Notes under the pieces: generated by a model
Told to the model about the DNA's origin: nothing
What the model saw: the letters and a program-made list of their open reading frames with translations, nothing else
Database searches by the model: none
Shown: positions 10,240 through 20,841 of the stretch, piece by piece
Layout: the number at the start of each line of letters is the position of its first letter
Numbering within the stretch: the stretch's first letter is position 1
Program-made: the position numbers and the translations under genes
Source: Calliopum simillimum
Lineage: Eukaryota; Arthropoda; Insecta; Diptera; Lauxaniidae
Reading direction: 5' to 3'
DNA: 64,000 bases
Assembly: GCA_951812925.1 (NCBI GenBank)
Contig: OX638372.1
Span: forward strand, 37,942,245 to 38,006,244

Positions 10240-12736
10240 TATGTAGAAAAAAGCCTTTACTTCATACCGCGATATCTCGACTGGTCTGATTTTCCATTTC
10301 CGAGGGTAGGGGGCGTACAAAGTACAATTTGGTAATTATAAGAAAAAAGTTATATTTAACTTATATGTAGATCACTTTTTCGAGAGGAGTTGATCCTCAG
10401 TTCTGACAATATACTTCAACGAATTCTGAAATATTCGATGGCCCAAGACTATCTTCAGAACCAAATTGCTGAACAAATCCCAAAAATTATTTTATATCCG
10501 CACAAGCCAAACAGCGAAAATAAAAATGTGTAGTTCATATGGACCTATGCTACAAGAGGAAATAAAGATTAGAAGAGAAATTCTGTAAATATTCAGATTT
10601 TTGATGTACGCAGCATCCGGATAATACGACTATTTTATTGATTTAAAACAGTCAAGTCAACACTTAATACTTTGATTATCAATTGAGTGTCACATGAAGT
10701 TACAAAGGGTTAAGCTTTGGCACACAATGTGTTTAAAGAAAGAGCCCACTTTACATGGCTCATTCACATGGTACTTATACATATGCATACAGTCTGTTAG
10801 TCTCTTCGTTAAGGTTAATGAGATTGAGCCAACTTGTACAACAACACAAATGCAATGCATAACATTAAAGTGACATGACATGTTGTCCTTGTTATTGTTG
10901 TTGTTGGTGTTGGTGGTGTTGATAAAGCGTATGTAAATATGCAAACGCACACCAGTGTATATTGTACTTGTATTGGTATCTATCCCTTTTTTGCATATTT
11001 TAATGCTTTTGTACACAAAGGCAGCCACAAAACCGCAGACATGTTGAAATAATACAAAAAATGTACTCAGCTCATTCCATTAAAATAAAAGGATATTTTC
11101 GTAAACTAAATACATAAGGAAATTAAAAAACAAGGATTATTTGTATAACTTTTATTTAACTTTAAAACATATAACGAATTTTAATAAAATTATTTAAGTC
11201 GGAATTTATTTTTAATTTAAATATACTATTTGTACTTATTTGCACATCTGTGATACGATTTGTTTTTCAGAAGCATTACATTTTGTGATTTACATTAACC
11301 CCGAAATGGAAATTTTGAAGTATCTCGAGAACGGCCCCTAGGAAAAAATATTAATTTGATTTTCTAGTGATATTCAGTAGAGATAGCACCGTAGTGCTGT
11401 TCAAAAAATTACAATTTGGAGAAAGGAATATTCTTAATTCTCGAATATTTTGGTGTTTTAGTATTATTTTGATATCCCATAGTTTCCCACTCGGTAAAGA
11501 AGCCCACAAGGATACCATAATTGCAGGAATCTCAAAATTGCAAAAAGTCTACTCTCTCCGAATTTTTATAATTCTGCTTCAAATAAAGTTCAATAAATTA
11601 AACAAATTTTGAATGGTTAACAAAATGAACAAGCAACTAAAAGGATAAATGAATGGTGAACTCAACGATAAAGTGTCAGTGACACGACGCATCTAACCCC
11701 CGACATGAGGATAACGTATCCACACAAAATTTAATTGAATTATGCAACGCTTTCATTGTGTTTGGTAGCGGCAACAGCAACACCAGCGACAACAACAACT
11801 TCAACAATTCTATTGTGCCACTTTATGGTATTGCGGGGTACATTGAATGTTAAAAGGATTTTGTGGTTCAACTTAATTGAATGTCCATTAAATAAGAGCG
11901 TCAATTAGTTGCAATTGTGGCGGGAATTGATTGCTGCAGCGGTTAACTTAAATGAATTAAAGTTTAATTTTTAAAAAGTAAATAAAATGTAAAAAAAAAA
12001 ACCTGCTTAGTATTTTTTTTAATTTTAATAAATTTAAACCAACATTTCACCTCTGTAATTCACATTTTTCATGTTTTTTTTTAAATCAACATTAACATAC
12101 GTACGAGTACTGTACGTGTTACAGCTGTTGTTGTTATTGCTTTTACCATGTACTTGCACAGTTGTTGTTTTATGGAACATGAAACCAATTTCGCGTGAGA
12201 TTTTTTGGATTTCTCTGTTTTTACTTTATATCAGTTTTTATTCATTAAATGTTGCTTTTAATAAACCAAGAGCAAAAGCACTCCACAAATTTATCCATGA
12301 GATAATGAGATTAAATGAAATGGTGTCGGTGGTATACTCCCCAAAATCTTATACCACTAAAGTGCATTAAATAATTTCCAACAAGATGGAATTAAAGTTG
12401 TATACATACCTAAGTAGAAATTCGGCAAAGGAATATATACAGTTTTTGTTTTTGCTCAAGAAATTTTTTCACCTACTTACAACAAATTCAAATAACGACA
12501 TTCTGATGATTGTGATTGAAATAAAAACCCGCAAATCCTTAAGGCAATGGCCTATGTGAGAAATAATTGAACTTTAACTTTCTTACAAGGAATAAAAGTA
12601 GTCCTATATTTAAATTGTTTATTGGAACAGATAAGAATTTACATTACTTTGTTATCAAACAGCAAGGATCCGATGACTTATTGGGATGAGCGTATTGTTC
12701 ATTGTTTTACAAAAATAAGGCGAAATGCATTACAAA
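10240..12736. other. Probable unique non-coding DNA
   Basis: No transposon signature and no convincing exon in 2.5 kb. Contains short TTG/GTT runs (10888-10922), CAACAG-type runs (11771-11800) and a poly-A near 11990. Resembles ordinary fly intergenic or intronic sequence. Confidence 0.4.
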
Positions 12737-12737
12737 A

Positions 12738-13305
12738 CTAGTAACGGTGTAACTTTTGGCCTTGCCAAAAAGTAAATACCCTACACTGCAGTATTTTAAA
12801 AATTTTGCTTATATGGGAGGTGCCACGCCCTCTTGTTCGATTATAATTCTTAGTGTCTGAGTCAAATTGGGTTTGAATATCTCAAAAAACGCTTTCAGTA
12901 TAGCGTTTTGAAGCTTATGCTTATATGGGAGGTGCCATGCCCTCTTGTTCGAATTTGCTCAGTTTTCTTTTAGAATTTACACTTACAATGCGTAGTATTT
13001 AAGTGTATTTTGGTTGCATTGTCGTAAAAAATACTCCTAAAATTGTATTTTGATTATATGTTTTGTATGGGCGGTAGGCGTGTCCGTTGACCGATTTTAC
13101 TCATTTTCAATCTTTGACTACGGAGGCAGTGTACCAACTTTCATTGAATCATCTTGCTCAGGTTTCCCAAAAAGTGTATTTCAACACACAGCCAGCCAGC
13201 CAGACGCTGATCAAGAATATATATACTTTTCTATATCTGCCACGCCTCCTTCTCTGCGTTACAAACGGAAGGACAAAGTGAATATACCCTGGGTGTAGGG
13301 TATAA
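12738..13305 (-). mobile_element. DINE-1-like Helentron copy A
   Basis: Read on the minus strand it starts at the TATACCCTACACCCAGGG block and ends in a hairpin (TTTTGGCAAGGCCAAAA), then CACCGTTACTAG followed by T: the CTAG|T end expected of Helitron-class elements. An internal inverted copy of ATACCCTACAC near each end gives the sub-terminal inverted repeats known for DINE-1. It also holds the shared blocks CTTTGTCCTTCCGTTTGTAA, GGCGTGGCAGATATAGAAAA and TATATATTCTTGATC, which resemble INE-1. No coding capacity. Confidence 0.82.
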
Positions 13306-13547
13306 GCAACAAAAAATGGCTATTTTGCTTTATTTTTAGGAATAAACCACAGGTCTATCATTAGAAGCATAGCTATAGCTTGTTGAGAATTATAGAAAAA
13401 GGAAAAGGCAGACACAAAAGTTCCAAAGTGGTCCCGATGAAGCCGGTCCTGTTGAAAAAGATGAAGCGTGAGGACTATTTACTGTACTGTATGTATGTAT
13501 GTATTCTCCTTTAACTCCTAGGAGGAGCATAGGGCCAAATTTACTGT

Positions 13548-13679
13548 ACTATACTATTCTATTCTATTCTATTCTATTCTATTCTATTCCATTCTATTCT
13601 ATTCTATTCTATTCTATTTTTTTCTATTCTATTCTAGTCTATTCTATTCTATTCTATTCTATTCTGTTCTATTCTATTT
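13548..13679 (+). repeat. (TTCTA)n microsatellite
   Basis: About 26 units of the pentamer TTCTA/ATTCT, with a few substitutions (TTCCA, TTTTT, TAGTC, TGTTC). Confidence 0.95.
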
Positions 13680-14494
13680 TCGCTCGCTCTTTTTATTTTG
13701 GGAATTTGGATGAGAGGTAAAGTTAAATCGCGATAACTTTATTTCTTGTCGGTGAATCCAAATTTTTGCTATCTTTAAGGTTACAAAAGAAGACAGCTTT
13801 AATATTTAACCACTCAACCTTACAATTATTATTATTATACATATGTATATTCATCGTCACATTATTAGTGTGAATCCAGTTTCTTTCTTGAAATGGTATT
13901 AAGTGTTATATACACTTTCACAGACTTTTTTGTTACATATTTAAATAATTTGTGATCTTCAGATACATTTTTAAAGTAGTGTAATCCCCAGAAATTTAAA
14001 TGTTTCGCTTCGAATGTGCTTATTAACCTCTGTTTGAGTCGAAGCCATGTATGGCTTAATGCGAAGTATTGTCAAAAGTACCTTCACCGTTGTTAAATCC
14101 ACACATTGCTGTTTCCTCAATTTTAAAGTTTTCTCCTGAAGCACGATACTCTGAGTAAGCTAACAACGTTTTGGGCCAATTAAGATTATTTATGTTTCAT
14201 ATTGTATTTCAAAACAAAAAGCATGAAAAGTACCCTACCAAATTGGCTGTATAGCATTTGTTTTATTAAATTAAATTGGGCACTACTTACTTTCCCATAT
14301 AAACATAGAAATCCTTAACCTGCACCACTGGTGCTTGCACTTAATCCATATTTTGAAACAAAATAAATTGACCGCATTCTGTTGTTCCGACTGCTCTTTG
14401 AATGATGCTACCCAGTCTACTCAACACAACCCACCACCAGCATAACAGCAGTCAAACACTGAAGTAATCAACTAAGCATACCCAGCTGTTACCA

Positions 14495-14526
<32 letters not shown>
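14495..14526 (+). repeat. (GCT)n microsatellite
   Basis: About ten perfect GCT units. The opposite strand would read polyalanine in one frame, but there is no gene context. Confidence 0.95.
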
Positions 14527-15174
14527 AACCAGCGATTGTGGTAAAACTTTTTCTTTCAACTCTGCAGCAGCAGTTGAATTTTTTTGTTTACGTGCACAAT
14601 TGCGCTTGAATTGCAATTTTCCAAACAAAATCAAAGTTGGCACTAACAGGGTAGGGGGGAAGGGCACAAGAGGGAACGGATTAAGAAAGGAGATCCTTCC
14701 CACCCCCATTGCAAACTCCAGTTACTTGAACATAACAACAGCAGCAACACTACAACACTCTTTTCAACAGCAAAAGTTTTAACTAAATTTTATAAAAAAT
14801 TTGATAAAAAATAAGGATATAAAAAAAATATTGAAAAGAAAATACAAGAAACATTTTAAAATTCGCTTAAAATGTGCGATAGAAATTTTCATAATTGAGA
14901 AAAAATTGCATTAATTTGGTTTCTCTTTGCCATCGCACGTGTTTTGGTTTTACTGATGATTGGTACTCATCATCATAAGTATACACTAGACCTATCATTT
15001 GTTATATGGGAAAAATTAAAAATTAAAAAAACTTTGCTCCCAAGGGCTAAAAAGTTTTCTATTGATGTAAGTATCAAGCATAAAAATTTTGGTCCAGATC
15101 GGAGTATATTTGCCGCTATTTATATGGAAAAATGGTGCTTCAATCCTATCTTTGAAACTATTTGACATAGTGAA

Positions 15175-15920
15175 TGAGATTTGGTATGGTATCCAATAAA
15201 AAAATGGGCGATGCCACGCCCCTTCGACCCGAAATTCTTGTATCTCTGGATATATTGGACTCAGGGGAATGAGATTCGATACATATGTAATTGGCACTGG
15301 GAAAAAAATTTGTTGTAAAAAATTGGTGGGGTCACGCCCCCTTCTTCTAAAAAAAATCAAATTTGTCATATCTCTGAAACTATTTGACACATATAAATAA
15401 GATTTGATTTTAGGTAAAATGAAGCGAACAGAATATGGCACTGTAAAAATGTTGAACCAATTTAAGGTACTTAGTTGATATGGAAGCAGTATTTTTTTCA
15501 GTTCCTATTTTGGTCTCCTAGGTATTGAGACTAAGCAAAAAAAATTACGGTCTGGTTCGGAACATATTTGACTGTGCCGCAAGGCCGTTGAAGTTTGGAA
15601 AAACGATATTTATATGAAAATAATGAAACAATCATTCCCATCTCTGAAACTATTTGACATAGGAAGATGTCGTATCTCTGAAAATATTTGACTCAGGTAA
15701 ATGTGAGTTGCTTAGACATATACCATGTGGTACTGTGATAAAAATGTTCAATAAAAATAGGCGGGGCCACGCCCCTTCATTTTAAAAAAAATAAATTTGT
15801 CGTATCTCTGAAACTATTTGGCACAGGTGAATAAGATTTGATTTCAGACAAAGTGATGCCAACACCTGTGTCAAATAGTTTCAGAGATATGACAAATTTT
15901 TATTTTTAGAATGAGGAGGC
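15175..15920. repeat. Short diverged repeats with GCCACGCCCC blocks and a hairpin
   Basis: Units marked by ATCTCTGAAACTATTTGACA and by GGGGCCACGCCCC-like blocks recur at about 15150, 15205, 15325, 15640, 15760 and 15790. At 15786-15830 and 15862-15908 two copies are inverted and would form a hairpin of about 45 bp. No coding content. Family not recognised. Confidence 0.6.
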
Positions 15921-15951
15921 GTGACTCCGCCCATTTTTTTGAAAATTTTTC

Positions 15952-16027
15952 CAAAAAGGTGTCTGAAACAACTATCAAATCTCTAATGGAAGGCTTACCA
16001 AAAAAAGGTCCACGAATTCATAAATAG
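15952..16027 (+). pseudogene. C-terminal scrap of a DD37E transposase
   Basis: The plus frame reads KKVSETTIKSLMEGLPKK and then a stop at 16025. This lines up with KKVTKTTIKSL at the end of the remnant at 5313-6168 and supplies the ending lost there. About 25 codons remain. It lies 60 bp left of the mariner at 16087. Confidence 0.6.
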
Positions 16028-16086
16028 TGATTAGAACTATAAAAGTTGTATTTTTCTGTAATTTGTAAAATATTATCAATTAAATA

Positions 16087-17364
16087 ACAGGTCATTCAAT
16101 AAGTCCGTAGGATAAGTAAGAAAAAAACAAAATTTTGACAAAACTCGATTTTATTATTCAACATAGTTGCCTTCGTGGGCGATACAACGAGTATAGCGAT
16201 TTTCCAACTTTTCGATACCACTTTTATAGTACGATTTCTCTTTCTCGTCAAAATAGGCCTCAGTTACAAAGATTACTTCATCATTGGACTTAAATTTCTT
16301 TCCAGCAAGCATTCTCTTGAAATCTGAAAACAGGAAAAAATCCCTTGGGGCTAAATCTGGAGAATACGGTAGGTGAACAAGCAATTTGAAGCCCAATTCA
16401 TTCAATTTTGCCATCGTTGACACGTTGCATTGTCTTGGTGAAACAACACTTTTTTCTTTTGCAAATGTGGCCGATTCTTTGCGATTTCAGCCTTCAATCG
16501 CTATAAATGTGCACAGTAATAGTCGCTGTTGATAATGGTTCCTTTTTGGAGATAGTCGATGAATATTATTCCCTTCGCATCCCAAAATACAGACGCCATT
16601 AGCTAACTGGCCGACTGTTGCGTCTTTGCTCGCTTTTAATTCGGTTCGTCGACTGCTGTCCACTCAGCTGACTGTATTTTGGATTTTGGTGTGTAATAGT
16701 GAAGCCATGTTTCAGCCATTGTCACATATCGACGATAAAATTCGATTTTATTGCGGCTTAACAGCGCCAAACACTCCTCTGAAGCATCAATTCGTTGTTG
16801 TTTTTGGTCTACTGTGAGCTCACGCGGCACTCACTTTGCACTGAGCTTTTGCATACCCAAATATTCATGTAAAATGGTAAAAACACTACCATCTGATATC
16901 TTTACAATGTCAGCTAGCTCGTGCACCTTCAATTTGCGATCATTCATTTTTTATACTTTCTGGAATAACAGCCTAATTTGAGCGTCAACTGCGCTCTGCA
17001 TCATTTGTGCTGGTACAGCCACGTTTAAATTCAGCAATCCTCTTTTCTACCATTTGTCTCGATGGAACAGGGTTCAGATAATGTTTAGCAAGCAATTGTT
17101 TGGTTTCCATATTGCATTTTTTTTTTCATCAAAAAGCAATGCTTTATCAAAGATCGAAATTCACTTTTTTCCAATTTTTTTTTTTTTTTTTTTTCACTAA
17201 CAAAAGTTGCTTCACACAAAATGCTATAACTCACGAATCAATAGTCAGATTGCTGTCAAATTTATACACGTATTGTTTGTAGGTTAGTATTAAATAAAAT
17301 TGTATAGAAAAAATTCTAGTAACGCTATCTATGTGTCATCCTACGGACTTATTGAATGACCTGT
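16087..17364 (-). mobile_element. Full-length mariner element, inactive
   Basis: Both ends carry the same 27-bp inverted repeat, beginning ACAGGTCATTCAATAAGTCC. They are flanked by TA (16085-16086 and 17365-17366). Length of 1278 bp is canonical for mariner. It holds one transposase reading frame on the minus strand, broken by frameshifts, stops and a catalytic substitution. Confidence 0.93.
16154..17110 (-). pseudogene. Mariner transposase pseudogene
   Basis: The start codon at 17110-17108 opens METKQLLAKHYLN. The DNA-binding part is recognisable (KLKVHELADIVKISDGSVF, then LHEYLGMQKLSAK). PRELTVDQKQQRID and YVTMAETW follow: in mariners the latter is YVTMDETW, so the first catalytic Asp is now Ala. 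HQDNA (second Asp) is readable near 16440 in a different frame from the next part. The end is YSPDLAPRDFFLFSDFKRML with the third Asp kept, then CIAHEGNYVE. The expected DD34D protein is about 340-350 residues. At least two frameshifts and several stops (one replacing the Trp before VPREL) make it inactive. Confidence 0.9.
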
Positions 17365-17366
17365 TA

Positions 17367-19064
17367 AAAAAAAAATAAAACTTTAAGATCAACCGTTTGT
17401 AAATTATTGAATTTTATATATGTTAAGATTTTTTCAATCTCACTCCTTATCATAAGCACTTTAAGATCGGACAGTAAATGGTGAAGAAGTGAAGAAAAAC
17501 ACACACATAAAGAATCATACTTTGAAAAAAAAAAAACTCGTTGTTTGTTTGTAAAAACTGTCTGATAATATTTTAAATATATCACACATTTGTTTGCTTA
17601 AATAAAGTTCAATATTATAGAATTTAAAACAGACTGCTGCTTTTTTGCTATGATTTTACAACGATTTCATTCTTTATTTATTTTGCAATGCAAACTTTAT
17701 CAATTTGTCTTTAGATTGTGGTGGGAAATACAATTAAACCAAATGGAAAAAAAAAATCAAAAGAAAAATGTAAATTTCTACAACAGCGTCCAGTGCTGGA
17801 ATGTCCTTTGTTCTGTAAATGAAACGCTGTTTGCTGCCTGCATCTGTTTCTCTGCCTGCCTCGCTCTATCTCTCCATCTCTCACTAATTAATTTTTCCCA
17901 TTTAAATGAGATTTGTGTAGCAAGAAAACAGATGCAGCTGCGACTGAGGCTGAGACTGCGGTTGTTGGCTACCAGTTGGTTGCTTGGTTGTTCGGTTGGA
18001 TGGGTGGCTTCCAACAAAATGCAATGCGCTCTGACTCTGTGGTCAGGTCAGCGTAGTTCAACTTAGCTGGTGTTAAAAAATAATCCATTTGTAATGAAAA
18101 AATATTATTTTTTGATAAGAAAAACAGAGAGATAAAAAGGAAATGATATTTCTGTAAATGGAATGGTGACTTTTTTCTGCAAGAGTGACTTTAGAACTTG
18201 GATAATCAAAAAATAAAGCAAAGAAACGTTTTATTAATTAAACAGCTGTTACAGCTATTTGTGGTTACTGCAGTGATTTAGTTCATAGTTTAATTTATTG
18301 CATATTGCACTTGTGAACTATTTCTGAAAATTAATATCACCAAGAATTAAAGTATTTATTACCTACTCAAATGCACAAGCTTTTCACTAAATAACAAATA
18401 AATATTATTTATAAATAATAAAATCTAAGCAATTTCTAACGAAACTTTCACGTATGTAATTAAATATAAAAGTCAGAAATTTTCCAATTTTGCTTCTACA
18501 CACGCATACATATTAAGTTACTACAACAACTGCATTTTGTATTGAATTCCAAATAACGTTTATTTATTTCCAATTAAAATTTAAATTGAAAAACTTTTCG
18601 GGTAAAAACAATAAAAAAATGATCAAGCTTTTTATAACAAAGTTTTTGTTTTCTACACTGTAAAAAATAAAAAAAAGTTTCTCATATTTTCCTCAACGAA
18701 CGCAAAAGGACGAATTGAGGACGCGTGCTGGTATGATACTAAGATTAAAAAATAATTTGATTACAATGTTATTTCAGGCCGCGTGCCACACATACATAGC
18801 AAAAACGAAAAAAAAAACAACAAAATAAAGAAATGGATGCAGATAGTACCTACACTTGCACAAGATAAAACAAAAACAAAAATCAACAAAAGACACATGA
18901 CTCTACAACAACAACAGAGTGAAAAACTGTCATCAACATAAATTGAGTGAAAAACAAAAGTTGCGCTTTTTTTTGTAAAAAATTTTTCATTTTATTTAAA
19001 ATGAAGCTAACCAACAACAATGTTGATATACATGCATGTACACTCACATATGCACACAAATGTA
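17367..19064. other. Probable unique non-coding DNA
   Basis: No transposon ends or exons recognised in 1.7 kb. CTG/TTG-rich patches occur near 17935-18005, with ACA-rich runs near 18795-18925. Confidence 0.4.
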
Positions 19065-19149
19065 TACCCAAGAGGAAAAATTTCTAGCGCTTCTGATCCA
19101 TGCACTTCAAAAGCGCTTGTCCACATAGAAATTTTGAAGCGCTTTCACA

Positions 19150-19213
19150 ATGATTTTGTATAAGGCTGCATTAAGAACAACATGGATTCGAACCCAGCAT
19201 GGGTGATTTTTTT
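19150..19213 (+). other. tRNA-like module 1, copy beta-1
   Basis: GGATTCGAACCC (19184-19195) resembles a B box; GGGTGA and an eight-T run follow (19206-19213). No A box is seen. Confidence 0.4.
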
Positions 19214-19324
19214 TATTATTTTTTTTATTAAAACATTTTTTATTCAACATTTTTTTATTTCGGACTCCTATTTTCCATTCTCTTATTTATTTAATTTTAT
19301 TTATTTGAATTGAAACTGATTACA

Positions 19325-19392
19325 CAATGATTCCATGTAAGGCTGAAGTAAGGACAACATGGGTTCGAACCCAGAACGGGTGATTTTTTTTT
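19325..19392 (+). other. tRNA-like module 1, copy beta-2
   Basis: TGGGTTCGAACCCA (19360-19373) is a perfect palindrome and a perfect B box; CGGGTGA and a nine-T run follow. Direct duplicate of the module about 175 bp upstream. Confidence 0.45.
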
Positions 19393-19419
19393 GTTGGATT
19401 TTTATTTGTTTTGCTTTCT

Positions 19420-20300
19420 TATATCCTACACCCAGGGTATATTCACTTTGTCCTTCCGTTTGTAGCGCAGAGAAGGAGGCGTGGCAGATATAGAAAAGTA
19501 TATATATTCTTGATCAGCCTCACCTCCTGAGTCGATATAGCCATATCCGTCTGTCTGGCTGGCTGCGTGGGTGGCTGGCTGTGCGTGGATTTGTCGTAAA
19601 AAATAGCTCGTGGGATTGAAAATGAGCGAAATCGGTCAACGGACACATCTACCGCCCACACAAAAAATATGTTCAAAATGCAACTTTAATAGCATTTTTC
19701 ACAACAATTCAACCAAAATACACTTAAATACTACGAATTATTAGCGCAAGCTCGGAAAAAAAACTAGGCGGATTCGGACAAGAGGGCATGGTACCTTTTA
19801 TATGTATAAGCTAAAGCTTTAAAACGCTATACAAAAAGCGTTTTTTTAGATAATCAAACTAAATTTTACTCACACACTAAGAACTATAAATGCAAGCTCT
19901 CAACAAAAACTGGGTGAGATCGGACAAGAGGGCGTGACGCCTCCCATGTAAGCAAAAGCTTCAAGACGCTATACTGAAAGAGTTTTTTGGTACAATCCAA
20001 CTAAATTTCACTCAAATACTGAAGACTATAAATGCACGCTCTGAGCTGAAACTAGACGAACTCGGGCAAGAGGGCGTGGCACCTCCCTTATAAGCAAAAG
20101 CTTCAAAACGATATACTTAACACGGTTTTTGAGATAATCCAACCGAATTTCACTTAGACACTAAGAACTATAAATGCACGCTCTGAACAAAAACTGGGTG
20201 AACTCGGATAAAAGACACCTCCCATATAAGCAAAATTTTCAAAATACTGCAGTGTAGGATATTTAATATTTGGCCAGGCCAAATGTTACACCCTTACTAG
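19420..20300 (+). mobile_element. DINE-1-like Helentron copy B, inserted in copy beta
   Basis: Starts ATATCCTACACCCAGGGTAT and ends with hairpin TTTGGCCAGGCCAAA (20269-20283), a 13-bp spacer and CTAG|T (20297-20300). The interior holds three tandem units of about 120 bp marked by AAGAGGGCGTG and CTCCCATGTAAG-type blocks. GGCTGGCTG-type repeats near 19556-19580 correspond to the microsatellite region of DINE-1. Non-coding. It sits in the T-rich linker of the tRNA-like element. Confidence 0.88.
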
Positions 20301-20502
20301 TTTTTTTTTTTTAAATATTTTTTATTCAACATTTTCTTATTTCACTTTTCTATTTTCCTTTCTCATATTTATTTACTTTTATTTAATTGAATTGAAACTG
20401 ATTACACAATGATTCTATATAAGGCTACAGTAAGCATTTGAATGTCAAATTCTGTTTGAACAACATTTGTTTAATATACAAATTTAATACCTCTTCATAT
20501 CA

Positions 20503-20632
20503 TCGGGCATTGGTGTAACGGCCTAACGAGTTAGTAAATGGAAGTTAAAAATAATCTGTTTCCATCTATCATACGGACCGTCGTAGGTTCAAATCCTAGT
20601 GCTGCCAGTTTTTTTTTTTTTTTTTTTTTTTT
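20503..20632 (+). other. tRNA-like module 2, copy beta
   Basis: GGTTCAAATCC (20586-20596) is a B box. Upstream, GGCATTGGTGTAACGG (20506-20521) is an A-box-like D-arm. The 3' end TGCTGCCA can pair with GGCATTG at six of seven positions counting wobbles. A run of about 24 T follows from 20609. The middle (about 20530-20570) would have to be an intron for a cloverleaf to form. A tRNA-derived unit is likely; a working tRNA is not. Confidence 0.45.
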
Positions 20633-20841
20633 GATTTTATTGAAAAAAAGCTTACCGCAGCATTACGAATTAGCACTTCAAAAGTGCTTTTACAGTAAGG
20701 CTGCGGTAAGTTTAAGCACGCTTACATCCTATGACATGCAATGTTAAAAAGAAAGAATAGTCCTTACGGAGCGGAAGCGCTTATTGGTGAAAAAGATGCA
20801 CTTCAGAAGGGTTTTTGAAGCACTTCTTTTCCTCTTGGGTA

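Larger units (their letters stand above)
13306..15170. other. Non-coding stretch with microsatellites
   Basis: No gene recognised. Holds a pentanucleotide array and a CTG array (listed separately). A block AACTCCTAGGAGGAG near 13512-13526 recurs at 36416-36430. Confidence 0.4.
19067..20839 (+). mobile_element. Inverted-repeat element with tRNA-like modules, copy beta
   Basis: Left end CCCAAGAGGAAAAATTTC and right end CTTTTCCTCTTGGG are inverted and lie between TA dinucleotides (19065-19066, 20840-20841). Next to each end are GCGCTTC/GAAGCGC-type arms. Two tandem copies of module 1 (19150-19213 and 19325-19392), a T-rich linker, then module 2 (20503-20632) and the right arm. The linker is split by a DINE-like insertion (19420-20300); without it the element is about 0.9 kb. 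No protein gene. This is the best-preserved copy for defining the family. Confidence 0.75.

Noticed and set aside
13499..13720. Tyr/Ser/Ile/Leu/Phe-repeat open frame
   Set aside because: Direct translation of the TTCTA microsatellite.
14452..14709. Open frame with a polyalanine run on the minus strand
   Set aside because: The alanines come from the CTG microsatellite; the rest has no family resemblance.
15016..15441. 141-codon minus-strand open frame
   Set aside because: Lies in the GCCACGCCCC short-repeat region; no similarity to a known protein and the frame is explained by repeat units.
20503..20632. Genuine tRNA gene
   Set aside because: A- and B-box-like motifs are present but spacing is too long, the acceptor stem is imperfect and the unit is repeated within a transposon; treated as tRNA-derived.
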